Part shown: in pieces, positions 26,611 to 35,256 of the stretch
Position numbering within the stretch: the stretch's first letter is position 1
Layout of the letters: every line of letters begins with the position of its first letter
Assembly: GCA_905214105.1 (NCBI GenBank)
Contig: CAJMKK010000002.1
Location: forward strand, 124,001-188,000
Length of the DNA stretch: 64,000 bases
Direction of reading: 5' to 3'
Origin: an uncultured bacterium
GTDB taxonomy: Bacteria; Actinomycetota; Coriobacteriia; Coriobacteriales; Coriobacteriaceae
Notes under the pieces: generated by a model
What the model was told of the DNA's origin: nothing
Seen by the model: only the letters and a program-made list of their open reading frames with translations
Databases searched by the model: none
Translations under genes and position numbers: made by a program

Positions 26611-29277
26611 ATGACACCTCTCGCAAAACGTCTCCCGCGCGAGCTGCGCCGCAATATCGGCAAGTACCTGGGCATCTTTTTGCTTATGTGCGGAAGCATC
26701 GCTCTTACCTCGGGCTTTTTGCTCGCGGCGCATTCCATCGGCTGCCTTATCGACGACATGCGCGATGCGTACACGATTGAGGACGGCCGCGTGACCACCT
26801 CCTTCGAGGCTACCGGCAATCAACTCAAGGCCGCCGAGGATGCAGCCGACGACGCCGGCGGCGTCACGCTCTACAAGAATTTCTCCATCGACGCCATCAT
26901 CAAAAAGGCGAACGGTGACGATGGCACCAAGCGCACGCTGCGCACCTATGCGCACCGCACCAAGGTCGATATCGCGTCCTACTGTGAGGGCAGGCAGCCC
27001 AAGGCGGACGATGAGGTAGCCATCGACCGTGTCTTCGCCACCAACAACGACCTCGCCGTGGGCGATAAGGTCGAGCTTGAGGGCCGCACCTACACCATCT
27101 GCGGCATCATGACCCAGCCCGATAGCCAGGCGCTGTTCCTCAACAATTCGGACTTTACGGTGAACACCATCACCTATGGTGTGGCCGAGGTCACCGACGC
27201 CGGCTTTGCCGCGCTCGAGGATGCCGGCGGCGCGCCTGCCTACACCTACTCCTTCATCTTTGCCGATCGCGATCTCTCCACTGCAGACCGCATCGACGCC
27301 GAGCAAGATATGGTCGAGGCGCTGGCGGATGCCGATGCGCGCGTGGACGATCTGATCGATGCCGATTCCAACCAGGGCATTGGCTATGCGCGCGATGACG
27401 TGGACGGCGACTCCATGATGTGGATGACGTTGCTCAACATTATCATCGTGATCATGGCGTTCGTCTTTGTGGTCCTTACCGACGCCACCATCGAGGAGGA
27501 GGGTGCCATCATCGGCACGCTGCTCGCCAGCGGCTATCGCCGTCGCGAGATCGTGCTGCACTACCTAGCACTTCCCGCCATCGTAGGCGTGGCTGCGGCG
27601 CTACTGGGCACCGCTCTCGGCATTGCGTTCTTTACCGAGCCCATGCGCGGTCTCTACTACGGCTCGTACAGTCTGCCGCCCTTCCAGGTGTACTGGAGCT
27701 GGGAGATCTTTGTGAAGTGCGCCGTGGTTCCCGCCGCCGCGCTCATCCTCATCACGCTGGTGGGCCTGCTCCGCAAAATGGGCAAGACGCCGTTGCAGTT
27801 CCTTCGTCACGAAGCGAGCGGCAAGTCGGGTACCAAGCGTGGTATGCAACTGCCGGAGCGCATGGGTTTTGTCTCCCGCTTCCGCCTGCGCGTTTTTCTG
27901 CGCAACCTGGGTAACTTCGCCACGCTCTTCGTGGGCATCGCGTTTGGGTCGCTGCTTTTGCTCTTTGGCCTGGCGATTCTGCCCACGATGACGCACTATG
28001 CGGACAACCTCGAGACGAGCCTGGTCGCTGAGCACCAGTACACGCTCAAGGCGCCGCTGGAGCTCGAGGGCACCGCCGAGGAGCGCGAGCAGTGGTCGGC
28101 ACTCGAGCGCTTGCAGTCGGTTGACGGCGCGCTGCTTTCCGCCGCCCGGGATGCGGATGACGAGCTTGACGACGCGGCCGATGCGGCGCAGACGGCAGCC
28201 GATGCCGCGACCGCATCTCCGTCTGCCGAGAGCCTGGCCGCGGCGCAGGACGCGCTCGCCAAGGTCCAGGACAAGAAAGATGCGCTTTATGCGCGCCTCG
28301 ATGACCTTGCCGATGCCCTCGGCTGCAACCGCGACGAGGCTATCGACCTGATTGACAAGGCCTCTAAGATCGACACCGACAACGACGACATTCACCCGGT
28401 TAACACGACCGACAACGGTGCGACCAAGATTGCGCAGGCCGAGAAATACGCTGTCTACCAGCTGCAGTACGATCGCGGCGACGGAAACGGCGAGGAGACG
28501 ATTTCCGTCTACGGCATTTCATCCGATTCGCGCTATTGGAAAGACCTCAACGTCGGCGATGGACGCGTCGTCTTTGGCGGCGGTCTGCTCGATAAGTTTG
28601 GCTGGAGCGAGGGCCAGAAGGTCACACTCAGCGACAAGTACGAGGGCGAGCATTATTCCCTTGAGTACGAGGGCAAGGGCTGTGCCTGGGGCTCCAAGTC
28701 GGACATGAATATCTATATGAGTATCGACGACTTTAACGAGCTGTTCGATAACGACGCCGCCTACTTCAACGGCTATGTGAGCGACGAGAGGCTCGACCTC
28801 GATGCTCGTTACTTTGCCGGCGACACCACGCCCGACGACATGCGCGCCGTGGGTGACCAGTTCATCGGCATGATGAGCAAAATGATCGGAATGATGGTCG
28901 GGCTCGCGGTGTTTATCTTCCTGCTGTTTATGTACCTGCTGACCAAGGCGGTGATCGACCACAGCGCCCGTTCGATCAGCTACATGAAAGTTTTTGGCTA
29001 TCGCGATGGCGAGATCTCGCATCTGTACATCCGCTCGATCACGCTGTGCGTGGCGGCGTCGCTCGTGCTGAGCCTGCCGGTCATTATTGGCTCGCTCACG
29101 GCCATCTTCCGCTCGATGCTGCTCGCCTACAACGGCAATATCGAGATCTACGTGCCCGCTTGGTCCATGGTTGCATGCGCCGGCATTGGCTTTGCGACCT
29201 ACCTGGTCGTGGCGCTGCTACACACGCGCTCTATCAAGCGCGTCAGCCTGGCCGAAGCTCTCAAAGTGCAGGAGTAG
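26611..29277 (+). CDS. FtsX-like ABC permease with long extracytoplasmic and coiled-coil insert
   Basis: The 888-residue permease has a first helix at about 18-42, an extracytoplasmic domain to about 265, three helices (about 270-395), a further helix near 445, an insert, and three C-terminal helices (about 760-880) ending KRVSLAEALKVQE. The insert includes a strongly Ala/Asp-rich helical stretch (about 500-580) that looks like a coiled coil, then a beta-rich part. This is the duplicated FtsX plan with a large periplasm-like sensor. It starts 8 bases after the ATPase stop, so the two are one transporter. Confidence 0.88.
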   Translation: MTPLAKRLPRELRRNIGKYLGIFLLMCGSIALTSGFLLAAHSIGCLIDDMRDAYTIEDGRVTTSFEATGNQLKAAEDAADDAGGVTLYKNFSIDAIIKKANGDDGTKRTLRTYAHRTKVDIASYCEGRQPKADDEVAIDRVFATNNDLAVGDKVELEGRTYTICGIMTQPDSQALFLNNSDFTVNTITYGVAEVTDAGFAALEDAGGAPAYTYSFIFADRDLSTADRIDAEQDMVEALADADARVDDLIDADSNQGIGYARDDVDGDSMMWMTLLNIIIVIMAFVFVVLTDATIEEEGAIIGTLLASGYRRREIVLHYLALPAIVGVAAALLGTALGIAFFTEPMRGLYYGSYSLPPFQVYWSWEIFVKCAVVPAAALILITLVGLLRKMGKTPLQFLRHEASGKSGTKRGMQLPERMGFVSRFRLRVFLRNLGNFATLFVGIAFGSLLLLFGLAILPTMTHYADNLETSLVAEHQYTLKAPLELEGTAEEREQWSALERLQSVDGALLSAARDADDELDDAADAAQTAADAATASPSAESLAAAQDALAKVQDKKDALYARLDDLADALGCNRDEAIDLIDKASKIDTDNDDIHPVNTTDNGATKIAQAEKYAVYQLQYDRGDGNGEETISVYGISSDSRYWKDLNVGDGRVVFGGGLLDKFGWSEGQKVTLSDKYEGEHYSLEYEGKGCAWGSKSDMNIYMSIDDFNELFDNDAAYFNGYVSDERLDLDARYFAGDTTPDDMRAVGDQFIGMMSKMIGMMVGLAVFIFLLFMYLLTKAVIDHSARSISYMKVFGYRDGEISHLYIRSITLCVAASLVLSLPVIIGSLTAIFRSMLLAYNGNIEIYVPAWSMVACAGIGFATYLVVALLHTRSIKRVSLAEALKVQE

Positions 29278-29278
29278 T

Positions 29279-29390
29279 CATCGGGGACGTTCTTAAATGA
29301 CTAGTCATTGGGGACAGTCTTTGCCGATTCGCCGGCTCGCCGGCCTGGATTGTCCCTGGCGGCACTCATTTAAGTCTGTCCCCAATGAGT
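29279..29390. repeat. REP-like GGGGAC palindrome cluster
   Basis: A GGGGACGTTCTTAAATGACT unit (from 29283) is followed by inverted copies TCATTGGGGACAG (29305-29317) and CTGTCCCCAATGA (29376-29388). The spacer contains GCCGGCTCGCCGGC. Such GGGGAC/GTCCCC palindromes resemble REP sequences moved by Y1 (RAYT) transposases; no such transposase is in the window. Confidence 0.65.
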
Positions 29391-29485
29391 GCCCAACGAC
29401 TGGGTGTTGCGCTTGACTTTGACCCTGCTTCAACGGGTACCATCTCCTATGTCTGTAACGCCATATAGACCGAGGGGATATATCT

Positions 29486-30691
29486 ATGACCGCAACTGCA
29501 CCCGCAGCACCCGCTAAGGTGTACTTCACCAACCTGCGCACGCATGCTCGCGAGAGCCAGCTCGACAAACTCAAGCGCCTCATCCGCCGCGCCGGTATCG
29601 AGCAGATCGACTTTGAGAACAAGTTCGTCGCCATCAAGATTCACTTTGGCGAGTTGGGCAACCTGAGCTTTTTGCGCCCTAACTACGCCCGCGCCGTCGC
29701 GGATGTCGTGAAGGAGCTGGGCGGCAAGCCCTTCCTTACCGACTGCAATACGCTCTATGTCGGTAGCCGCAAAAACGCGCTCGAGCACATCGATACTGCC
29801 TACCAGAACGGCTTTACCCCGTATGCCACGGGTTGCCAGATCATCATCGCCGACGGCCTCAAGGGCACCGACGAGGCGCTCGTCCCGGTCGAGGGCGGAA
29901 AGTACGTGCACGAGGCTAAGATCGGTCAGGCGCTCATGGATGCCGATATCGTGATTAGCCTCACCCACTTTAAGGGCCATGAGCAGGCCGGCTTTGGCGG
30001 CGCCATGAAGAACCTGGGTATGGGAGGCGGCAGCCGTGCCGGCAAGATGGAGCAGCATGCCGCCGGCAAGCCGAACGTCGCGACCGAGCACTGCGTTGGC
30101 TGCCGTGCCTGCGAAAAGATCTGCGCGCACAACGCCATCTCGTTTGACGATACCCGCGAGCGCGAGCTTGCCAACGGCAACACCCGTACGGTGCACGTGG
30201 CCGCCATCGACCACGATCGCTGCGTGGGCTGCGGCCGCTGCATCGGCGTGTGCAACCAGGACGCCATCAAGCCCGGCTATGACGCCGCGGCCGACGTGCT
30301 CAACTGCAAGATCGCCGAGTACACCAAGGCCGTCGTCGACGGCCGCCCGAGCTTCCATATCTCGCTTGCCATGGATATCAGCCCCAACTGCGATTGCCAT
30401 CCCGAAAACGACACGCCTATCGTCAACGACATCGGCATGTTCGCGAGCTTCGACCCGGTCGCCATCGACCAGGCCTGCGCCGATGCCGTCATGGCATCCG
30501 AGCCGCTGCCCAACACCGAGCTCACCGATAGCGCGGCCAAGATGGAGCATAACCACGAGCATCTGGAGGGCGAGCAGGCGCGCGATCCCTTCTGCATCAC
30601 GCATCCCGACACCGACTGGCGCTCCTGCATCGCGCATGCCGAGAAGATCGGCCTGGGCACGAGCAAATACGAGCTCATTGAGGTCAAGTAG
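29486..30691 (+). CDS. DUF362-family protein with two [4Fe-4S] motifs
   Basis: The 401-residue protein has an N-terminal DUF362 domain (about 10-190; IKIHFGELGNLSFLRPNY, LTHFKGHEQAGFGGAMKN) with a bacterial ferredoxin insert holding CVGCRACEKICA (about 205-216) and CVGCGRCIGVCN (about 247-258). The DUF362 part then continues with FDPVAIDQACADAV. Such proteins are cytoplasmic electron carriers of unknown substrate, common in anaerobes. A DPVAxDxxCAD motif near the end is typical. It stands alone between REP-like DNA and a terminator, so neighbours do not suggest a pathway; a link to the ferredoxin pool used by the Ech hydrogenase is possible but unproven. Confidence 0.88.
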   Translation: MTATAPAAPAKVYFTNLRTHARESQLDKLKRLIRRAGIEQIDFENKFVAIKIHFGELGNLSFLRPNYARAVADVVKELGGKPFLTDCNTLYVGSRKNALEHIDTAYQNGFTPYATGCQIIIADGLKGTDEALVPVEGGKYVHEAKIGQALMDADIVISLTHFKGHEQAGFGGAMKNLGMGGGSRAGKMEQHAAGKPNVATEHCVGCRACEKICAHNAISFDDTRERELANGNTRTVHVAAIDHDRCVGCGRCIGVCNQDAIKPGYDAAADVLNCKIAEYTKAVVDGRPSFHISLAMDISPNCDCHPENDTPIVNDIGMFASFDPVAIDQACADAVMASEPLPNTELTDSAAKMEHNHEHLEGEQARDPFCITHPDTDWRSCIAHAEKIGLGTSKYELIEVK

Positions 30692-30739
30692 CGCCTAGAT
30701 ATTGGACATATCAAGCGCTTTTGTAGCGCAACGTTAGCA

Positions 30740-30776
30740 AAAGCCGCCCGTGAGCACAGCGCTTGCGGGCGGCTTT
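30740..30776. terminator. Terminator-like hairpin between convergent genes
   Basis: An 11-base stem AAAGCCGCCCG / CGGGCGGCTTT (30740-30750 and 30766-30776) has A and T ends on both strands, so it could serve the DUF362 gene and, after read-through of the palindrome next to it, the convergent hydrolase gene. Confidence 0.8.
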
Positions 30777-30777
30777 C

Positions 30778-30901
30778 CGGAAGTATGCGGCAAATTTCGA
30801 GACCGCCGAGCACACGACATTTTTTGGCAACAAAACCCCTGATAAATTGTTGGTAAAACTGCGGTCTGGTCGGCAGTTCCAGATTTTGCCGCATACTTCC
30901 G
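30778..30901. repeat. Palindromic intergenic element with 17-bp arms
   Basis: Arms 30778-30794 and 30885-30901 (CGGAAGTATGCGGCAAA and its complement) match perfectly. A second inner pairing AGACCGC / GCGGTCT (30800-30806 and 30861-30867) gives a long hairpin of 124 bases, similar in plan to the elements near 20000. Confidence 0.8.
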
Positions 30902-30942
30902 AAAATAGGGGGTTAGATAAATCCCCAGACGCCGCTTTTTCC

Positions 30943-31908
30943 CTAAAAATTCCTATCGAGGAAGTCGTCGACCGTATTCCAGTAGAGCTCGGGGTCAACT
31001 TGCGCGCTCTTGGCGTGGGTGGCGCCGTGGATAGTGAGCTTCTGTTTAACCTTGCTGGCGCACGCCTCGTAGTTTTGGTCGAGCATACTGTACGGCACAA
31101 AGGTGTCCTGGTCGCCGTGAATAAACAGCATGGGAACCGTCGCGTGTTTGAGTTGCTCCACACTGCTCGCCTTATGAAAGTCGTAGCCCGCGCGCACGTT
31201 GCACACCAAGTTTGCTACATCGAGCAAAGGAAAGCTGGGCAGGCCGAACACGTCCTTGAGCTGCAGAGAAAACTCGTCCCAAACACTCGTATAACCGCAG
31301 TCCTCGATAATGCATTTCACGTTTGCGGGCAGAGGTTCCCCCGCGACGTTCATGGCGGTTGCCGCACCCATCGACTCGCCAAAGACCAGGATGCGCGCCT
31401 CGGGGTCAGCCTGAACGATTCGCTCGATCCATGCGACGATGTCGAGGCGCTCGGGCCAGCCCATGCCGATATAGTCGCCGCCGGAGCGCTCGTGGGCGCG
31501 GGCGGCGGGTGCGAGTACGTTCATGCCGCGGTCGTGGAATCGCTTGACGTATCGGGCCATACCGATGGGCTCGTTGGTATATCCATGCAGGCAGACGGCG
31601 TAATCGTGCGTGCTCTCCGAGGCGGCAAAATACCAAGCGGCAAGCTCGGTTCCGTCATCTGCGGTGAGGCTGCTACTCTCGCGATGCTCTTTGAACCACG
31701 CCCGTGCCTCGCCATCCTCGGCATCCATCTGCTCGCCCTTTTCGGCGTCCTTGCCGTCCTGCATCATCTTCATGGTGTATGGCGCGCGGGGATTCAGCGC
31801 GAAGTCAAACAGAAAGTTGCCGGCAAACCCCAGCAGCGCGACAACGAGCACCAGCGCAACGACGCCGGCTATCTTGAGCTTTCGATGGGAACGTGCGTTT
31901 TGAGACAT
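30943..31908 (-). CDS. Membrane-anchored alpha/beta hydrolase
   Basis: The 321-residue protein has an N-terminal signal anchor (about 11-33) and an alpha/beta hydrolase fold of the YqkD / prolyl-oligopeptidase-like type. The oxyanion region is HGYTNEP, the nucleophile serine is in GESMGA, the acid is likely the Asp in HGDQDTFVP and the base is the His in HGATHAKS. All catalytic elements are present, so an active esterase or peptidase outside the membrane is likely; the substrate is unknown. In the upstream DNA (31909-32094) are TGTTAATACATCAACA and GTTGATGCGTCAAC, palindromes that could be operator sites for this gene or the divergent HlyIII gene. Confidence 0.85.
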   Translation of the reverse strand: MSQNARSHRKLKIAGVVALVLVVALLGFAGNFLFDFALNPRAPYTMKMMQDGKDAEKGEQMDAEDGEARAWFKEHRESSSLTADDGTELAAWYFAASESTHDYAVCLHGYTNEPIGMARYVKRFHDRGMNVLAPAARAHERSGGDYIGMGWPERLDIVAWIERIVQADPEARILVFGESMGAATAMNVAGEPLPANVKCIIEDCGYTSVWDEFSLQLKDVFGLPSFPLLDVANLVCNVRAGYDFHKASSVEQLKHATVPMLFIHGDQDTFVPYSMLDQNYEACASKVKQKLTIHGATHAKSAQVDPELYWNTVDDFLDRNF

Positions 31909-31929
31909 AAGAAGCTTTCCTATAAGATG

Positions 31930-31986
31930 TTAATACATCAACATTTAATGCAAGCGCATTATGGACGTTCGCCGTTGATGCGTCAA
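31930..31986. promoter_or_regulatory. Candidate operator palindromes
   Basis: TGTTAATACATCAACA and GTTGATGCGTCAAC lie in the 185-base gap between divergent genes. Their dyad symmetry and spacing fit a TetR- or GntR-like operator pair. This rests on symmetry alone. Confidence 0.35.
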
Positions 31987-32094
31987 CAGGCAAAGAATGG
32001 GTAAACAAAGGGTCACGTATGGTGCAAATTTCGCACGTACCTAGACGCTTTGATATAGTGTTGAGAACTCTTTACGTTGGAGGATGTAACCGGC

Positions 32095-32778
32095 ATGTCC
32101 GATTCGAGCGACAGTTCTAAGCCGCGACCCAAGACCGCGGCCGTTCCGCACTACACGGTGGGCGAGGAGATCATGAACTCCGTCACCCATGGTGTCGGCT
32201 GCCTGCTGGGTATCGCGGGCCTGGTGCTCCTGATCGTATTCGCTGCCCTGCGCGGCGGAGGCCCGGCCCACATGGCCGCGGCAATTGTCTATGGCGTCAG
32301 CATTATCCTCGAATACTTGGCCTCCACGCTTTACCACGCGATTCAGCCCGCGGGTGCCAAGCGCGTATTCCGCATCATCGACCATAGCTGCATCTACCTG
32401 CTCATTGCGGGCAGCTATACGCCGTTTTGCCTCATTACACTGGCAAACGACGGCGGCGCTGTGCTGTTCTTTGCCGTATGGGCCATCGCCATTATCGGCA
32501 TCGCGCTGGAGTGTTTTATGCGCGAGCGTCAACCGCACTGGGTATGCGGCCTGGTCTACCTGCTGATGGGCTGGCTCGTCGTCTTTAAGTTGCCCGAGCT
32601 TGTGGCGCTGCTGAATCCCGTGGCGCTTGCCCTGCTCGCCATTGGCGGCGTGTGCTACACCGTGGGCGTGCCGTTCTATATCGCCAAAAACGTGCGCTAT
32701 CTGCACAGCGTGTTTCACCTGTGGGTGCTCGCCGGCAGCATCTTCCAGTTCATGGCGGTGATTCTCTTCGTAATCTAG
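32095..32778 (+). CDS. Haemolysin III / PAQR family membrane protein
   Basis: The 227-residue protein has seven membrane segments and the family's conserved phrases: EEIMNSVTHGVG before helix 1, EYLASTLYHA in helix 2, RIIDHSCIYLLIAGSYTPF in helix 3 and HSVFHLWVLAGS in helix 7. The Ser, His and Asp residues of these phrases form the zinc or hydrolase-like centre in PAQR proteins. Bacterial members (YqfA/TrhA) affect membrane lipid energetics; a real haemolysin role is doubtful. I use ATG 32095 with GGAGG 11 bases upstream; a TTG 18 bases earlier is an alternative. Confidence 0.9.
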   Translation: MSDSSDSSKPRPKTAAVPHYTVGEEIMNSVTHGVGCLLGIAGLVLLIVFAALRGGGPAHMAAAIVYGVSIILEYLASTLYHAIQPAGAKRVFRIIDHSCIYLLIAGSYTPFCLITLANDGGAVLFFAVWAIAIIGIALECFMRERQPHWVCGLVYLLMGWLVVFKLPELVALLNPVALALLAIGGVCYTVGVPFYIAKNVRYLHSVFHLWVLAGSIFQFMAVILFVI

Positions 32779-32888
32779 CGACCACGCCTGCTCGCCCGCG
32801 TCCCCGTTTGGGCGACAGCGCAATTGCCGTATCCGCCACCAACGTTTTAACCTGACGTCCCGAATCTTGGAGGTTCGAGAAACTCCCG

Positions 32889-34262
32889 ATGGACATAACC
32901 ATCTCCCTTATCACCACCCTCGTTTTGACCCTCATCAACGGCTACTTCTCTATGTCCGAGATGGCGCTCACCACGGCCAAGCGCGCCGTGCTGGAGCACG
33001 AGGCCGAGGAAGGCGACAAGCGCGCCGAGCGTGCCATTAAGCTGGCTGCCGACTCCGACCAGCTGCTCGCCACCATCCAGGTTGCCATCACGCTCGTGGG
33101 CTTCGCCTCGTCCGCCGTCGCCTCGACGAGTCTGTCCGACCCGCTCGCCACGTGGCTCATGAGCTTTGGCATCGCGCCGCTCTCCGCCATCGCGCGCGGC
33201 CTGGCGCCGGTCATCATTACCGTCGCGGTCGCCTTCGTATCCATCGTGATCGGCGAGCTCGTCCCCAAGCGCATCGGCCTGGCCAATGCCGAGGGCGTGT
33301 CCAAGCAAGTCGTGGGCCCGCTTTCCGTGTTCCAGAAGATCGCCCGTCCGCTCGTGTGGCTGACTGGCGCTTGCTCCGATGGACTGGCCCGCATCCTGCG
33401 CATCAAGAGTGCCGACGACCGCCAGAACGTCTCGGAAGAAGAGATCAAGTACATGGTCTCGGAGCAGGACGACCTGCTCGACGAGGAAAAGCGCATGATC
33501 CACGAGATCTTTGACCTGGGCGACACCGTTGCCCGCGAGGTCATGGTGCCGCGCGTGGACACCACCATGTGCGAGGACGACGAGACGGTCGCCGACGTGC
33601 TGTCCACCATGCGCCAGACCGGCTTTAGCCGCATCCCCGTCTATCACGAGGACCCCGACAACGTCGCGGGCATCGCGCACATCAAGGACCTGATCCAGCC
33701 CGCGCTCGACGGCAAGGGCGACCAACCCATCGCCAGCTATTTGCGCGACGCCACCTTTGTACCCGACACCAAGGACATCCTGCCGCTGCTGTCCGAGATG
33801 CAGACCTCGCACGACCAGATCGTGGTGGTCGTGGACGAGTACGGCGGCACGGCCGGCATCATCACCATCGAGGATATCGTCGAGGAGATCGTCGGCGAGA
33901 TCGAGGACGAGTTCGACCCCGACAACAAGTATCTCACGCGTCTTTCGCGCCGCGAGTGGCTCGTTGATGGGCGTTTTTCGTGCGATGACGCGATTGAGCT
34001 TGGTTGGCCGCTCGAGGAAAGCGATGATTATGAGACCATCGCCGGCTGGATCTTGGAGCTTTGTGACTCGGTGCCCGACATCGGAGAGGTGTTTGAGGTC
34101 GCGGGGTACAAGTTCAAGGTGCAGTCGATGCGTGGCCAGCGCATCTCGCTCATTCGCGTGATTGCTCCGGCCGAAACCGATAAGAAGGATTCCGAGTCTT
34201 CGGCAGAGAAGCCGGCGGCGTCGGGTGCGGGCTCTGTGGACCCGCACGATGGCGACGAGTAG
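32889..34262 (+). CDS. CorC/CNNM (HlyC-type) divalent cation membrane protein
   Basis: The 457-residue protein has an N-terminal DUF21 domain (about 1-185, three or four helices, NGYFSMSEMALTTAKR and GELVPKRIGLANAE), a pair of CBS domains (about 205-330, REVMVPRVD and VDEYGGTAGIITIEDI) and a C-terminal CorC_HlyC domain (about 350-430). The family exports or regulates Mg2+ or Co2+. GGAGG precedes the ATG. Together with the MgtE-derived protein and the Nramp-type transporter downstream it suggests that several cation-homeostasis genes lie close together here. Confidence 0.92.
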   Translation: MDITISLITTLVLTLINGYFSMSEMALTTAKRAVLEHEAEEGDKRAERAIKLAADSDQLLATIQVAITLVGFASSAVASTSLSDPLATWLMSFGIAPLSAIARGLAPVIITVAVAFVSIVIGELVPKRIGLANAEGVSKQVVGPLSVFQKIARPLVWLTGACSDGLARILRIKSADDRQNVSEEEIKYMVSEQDDLLDEEKRMIHEIFDLGDTVAREVMVPRVDTTMCEDDETVADVLSTMRQTGFSRIPVYHEDPDNVAGIAHIKDLIQPALDGKGDQPIASYLRDATFVPDTKDILPLLSEMQTSHDQIVVVVDEYGGTAGIITIEDIVEEIVGEIEDEFDPDNKYLTRLSRREWLVDGRFSCDDAIELGWPLEESDDYETIAGWILELCDSVPDIGEVFEVAGYKFKVQSMRGQRISLIRVIAPAETDKKDSESSAEKPAASGAGSVDPHDGDE

Positions 34263-34286
34263 GGCAAGGAAGAGTAGGGGAGAGTT

Positions 34287-35120
34287 ATGGCAGGCCTGTT
34301 CAACATCCTTAAGGTCACCGTCAGCGAGGACAAGATCTGCGCGCATGTGCTGGTGAACCCCGGCATGCCGCTCATGACCTCGGAGGATATCGAGGCCACG
34401 GCGCGCGTGTATTACCTGGTGCCGGCGATTGCCAAGCACCTGTGCCTGGGTGATTCCGGCCGCGAGTTCCAGGACTGCATGGGCCAGACCGAGCTCTGCC
34501 ACCTGCTGGAGCACGTGACGGTTGAGCTCATGAACGAGACCGGTCTTGCCGGTAGCATCTCGTGCGGCCGCACGCGCGTAAGCGAGCACGACGAGCGCGT
34601 CTTTGAGGTTGAGCTTTCGTGCCCCGACGACGCGCTGGCCATCGGTGCGCTGTCTTCGGCCACCTTTATGATGGACTGGGCCTATCTGCACGCCGACCAG
34701 CCTGCCCCCGACGTGGAAGGCACGGTCGCGGGCCTGCGCAACCTGGTGCTGGGCATGCGCGCCGAGGCCGAGGGCAAGGATCCTCACGAGGCCGTCGCCG
34801 CTGCGAACGGCGAAGATGCTGCCGAGGACGAGGGCACTGACGAGGGCGATGTGCCGGTCGACGCCGAGCCCGTTGCCGATGCGACCGCCGAGCCTGTTCC
34901 CACCGAGCCCCAGGGTGTCCCCAACTTTGACGACGAGCCCCAGGTGGCGATAGATACCGAGGGCGCGGTTGCCGAGAACCACGAGGCCTCCGCTGCCGTC
35001 TTTGGCGGTGCGGCGACGGTTCCGGCAGGACCTGCGCATGAGGGCGGCCTGCCGCTCGTGGACGGCGCCGGCGAGGACCCGGGTGCCACGGTGACCATGC
35101 CGGCTATGCCTCATGAGTAG
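34287..35120 (+). CDS. Stand-alone protein resembling the cyanophycin synthetase N-terminal domain, HxxEH motif
   Basis: Residues 1 to about 150 form a compact domain; the rest is an acidic, Ala/Glu/Asp-rich tail with no motif. The phrases VPAIAKHLCLGDSGREFQDCM, then CHLLEHVTVEL (H72, E75, H76) and GRTRVSE (94-100) line up by eye with the N domain of cyanophycin synthetase (LPSLVEHFC, HIVEHVALEL, FGRTRET). In CphA1 that domain has been reported to hold a zinc metallopeptidase-like site built on HxxEH. There is no ATP-grasp or Mur-ligase part here and no cyanophycin gene in the window. It follows the CorC gene by 24 bases with GGGGAG before the ATG. Function unknown; a small metallopeptidase is an inference. 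Confidence 0.75.
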   Translation: MAGLFNILKVTVSEDKICAHVLVNPGMPLMTSEDIEATARVYYLVPAIAKHLCLGDSGREFQDCMGQTELCHLLEHVTVELMNETGLAGSISCGRTRVSEHDERVFEVELSCPDDALAIGALSSATFMMDWAYLHADQPAPDVEGTVAGLRNLVLGMRAEAEGKDPHEAVAAANGEDAAEDEGTDEGDVPVDAEPVADATAEPVPTEPQGVPNFDDEPQVAIDTEGAVAENHEASAAVFGGAATVPAGPAHEGGLPLVDGAGEDPGATVTMPAMPHE

Positions 35121-35199
35121 GCCTACGCGTTTATCACCATCACGTACCTGCGCCTTTGCCGTACGCAGATGAGCGGAGCGGCAAGTGATGCGCTGCGGG

Positions 35200-35205
35200 T
35201 ATAAT
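35200..35205 (+). promoter_or_regulatory. Candidate -10 box
   Basis: TATAAT at 35200-35205 lies 50 bases before the YtxH gene. No good -35 hexamer is visible at the usual distance. Confidence 0.45.
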
Positions 35206-35256
35206 GGACAGCATTCAAACGGTGGGCACCGACGTGCCCGCAGGAGAGGAATGATC

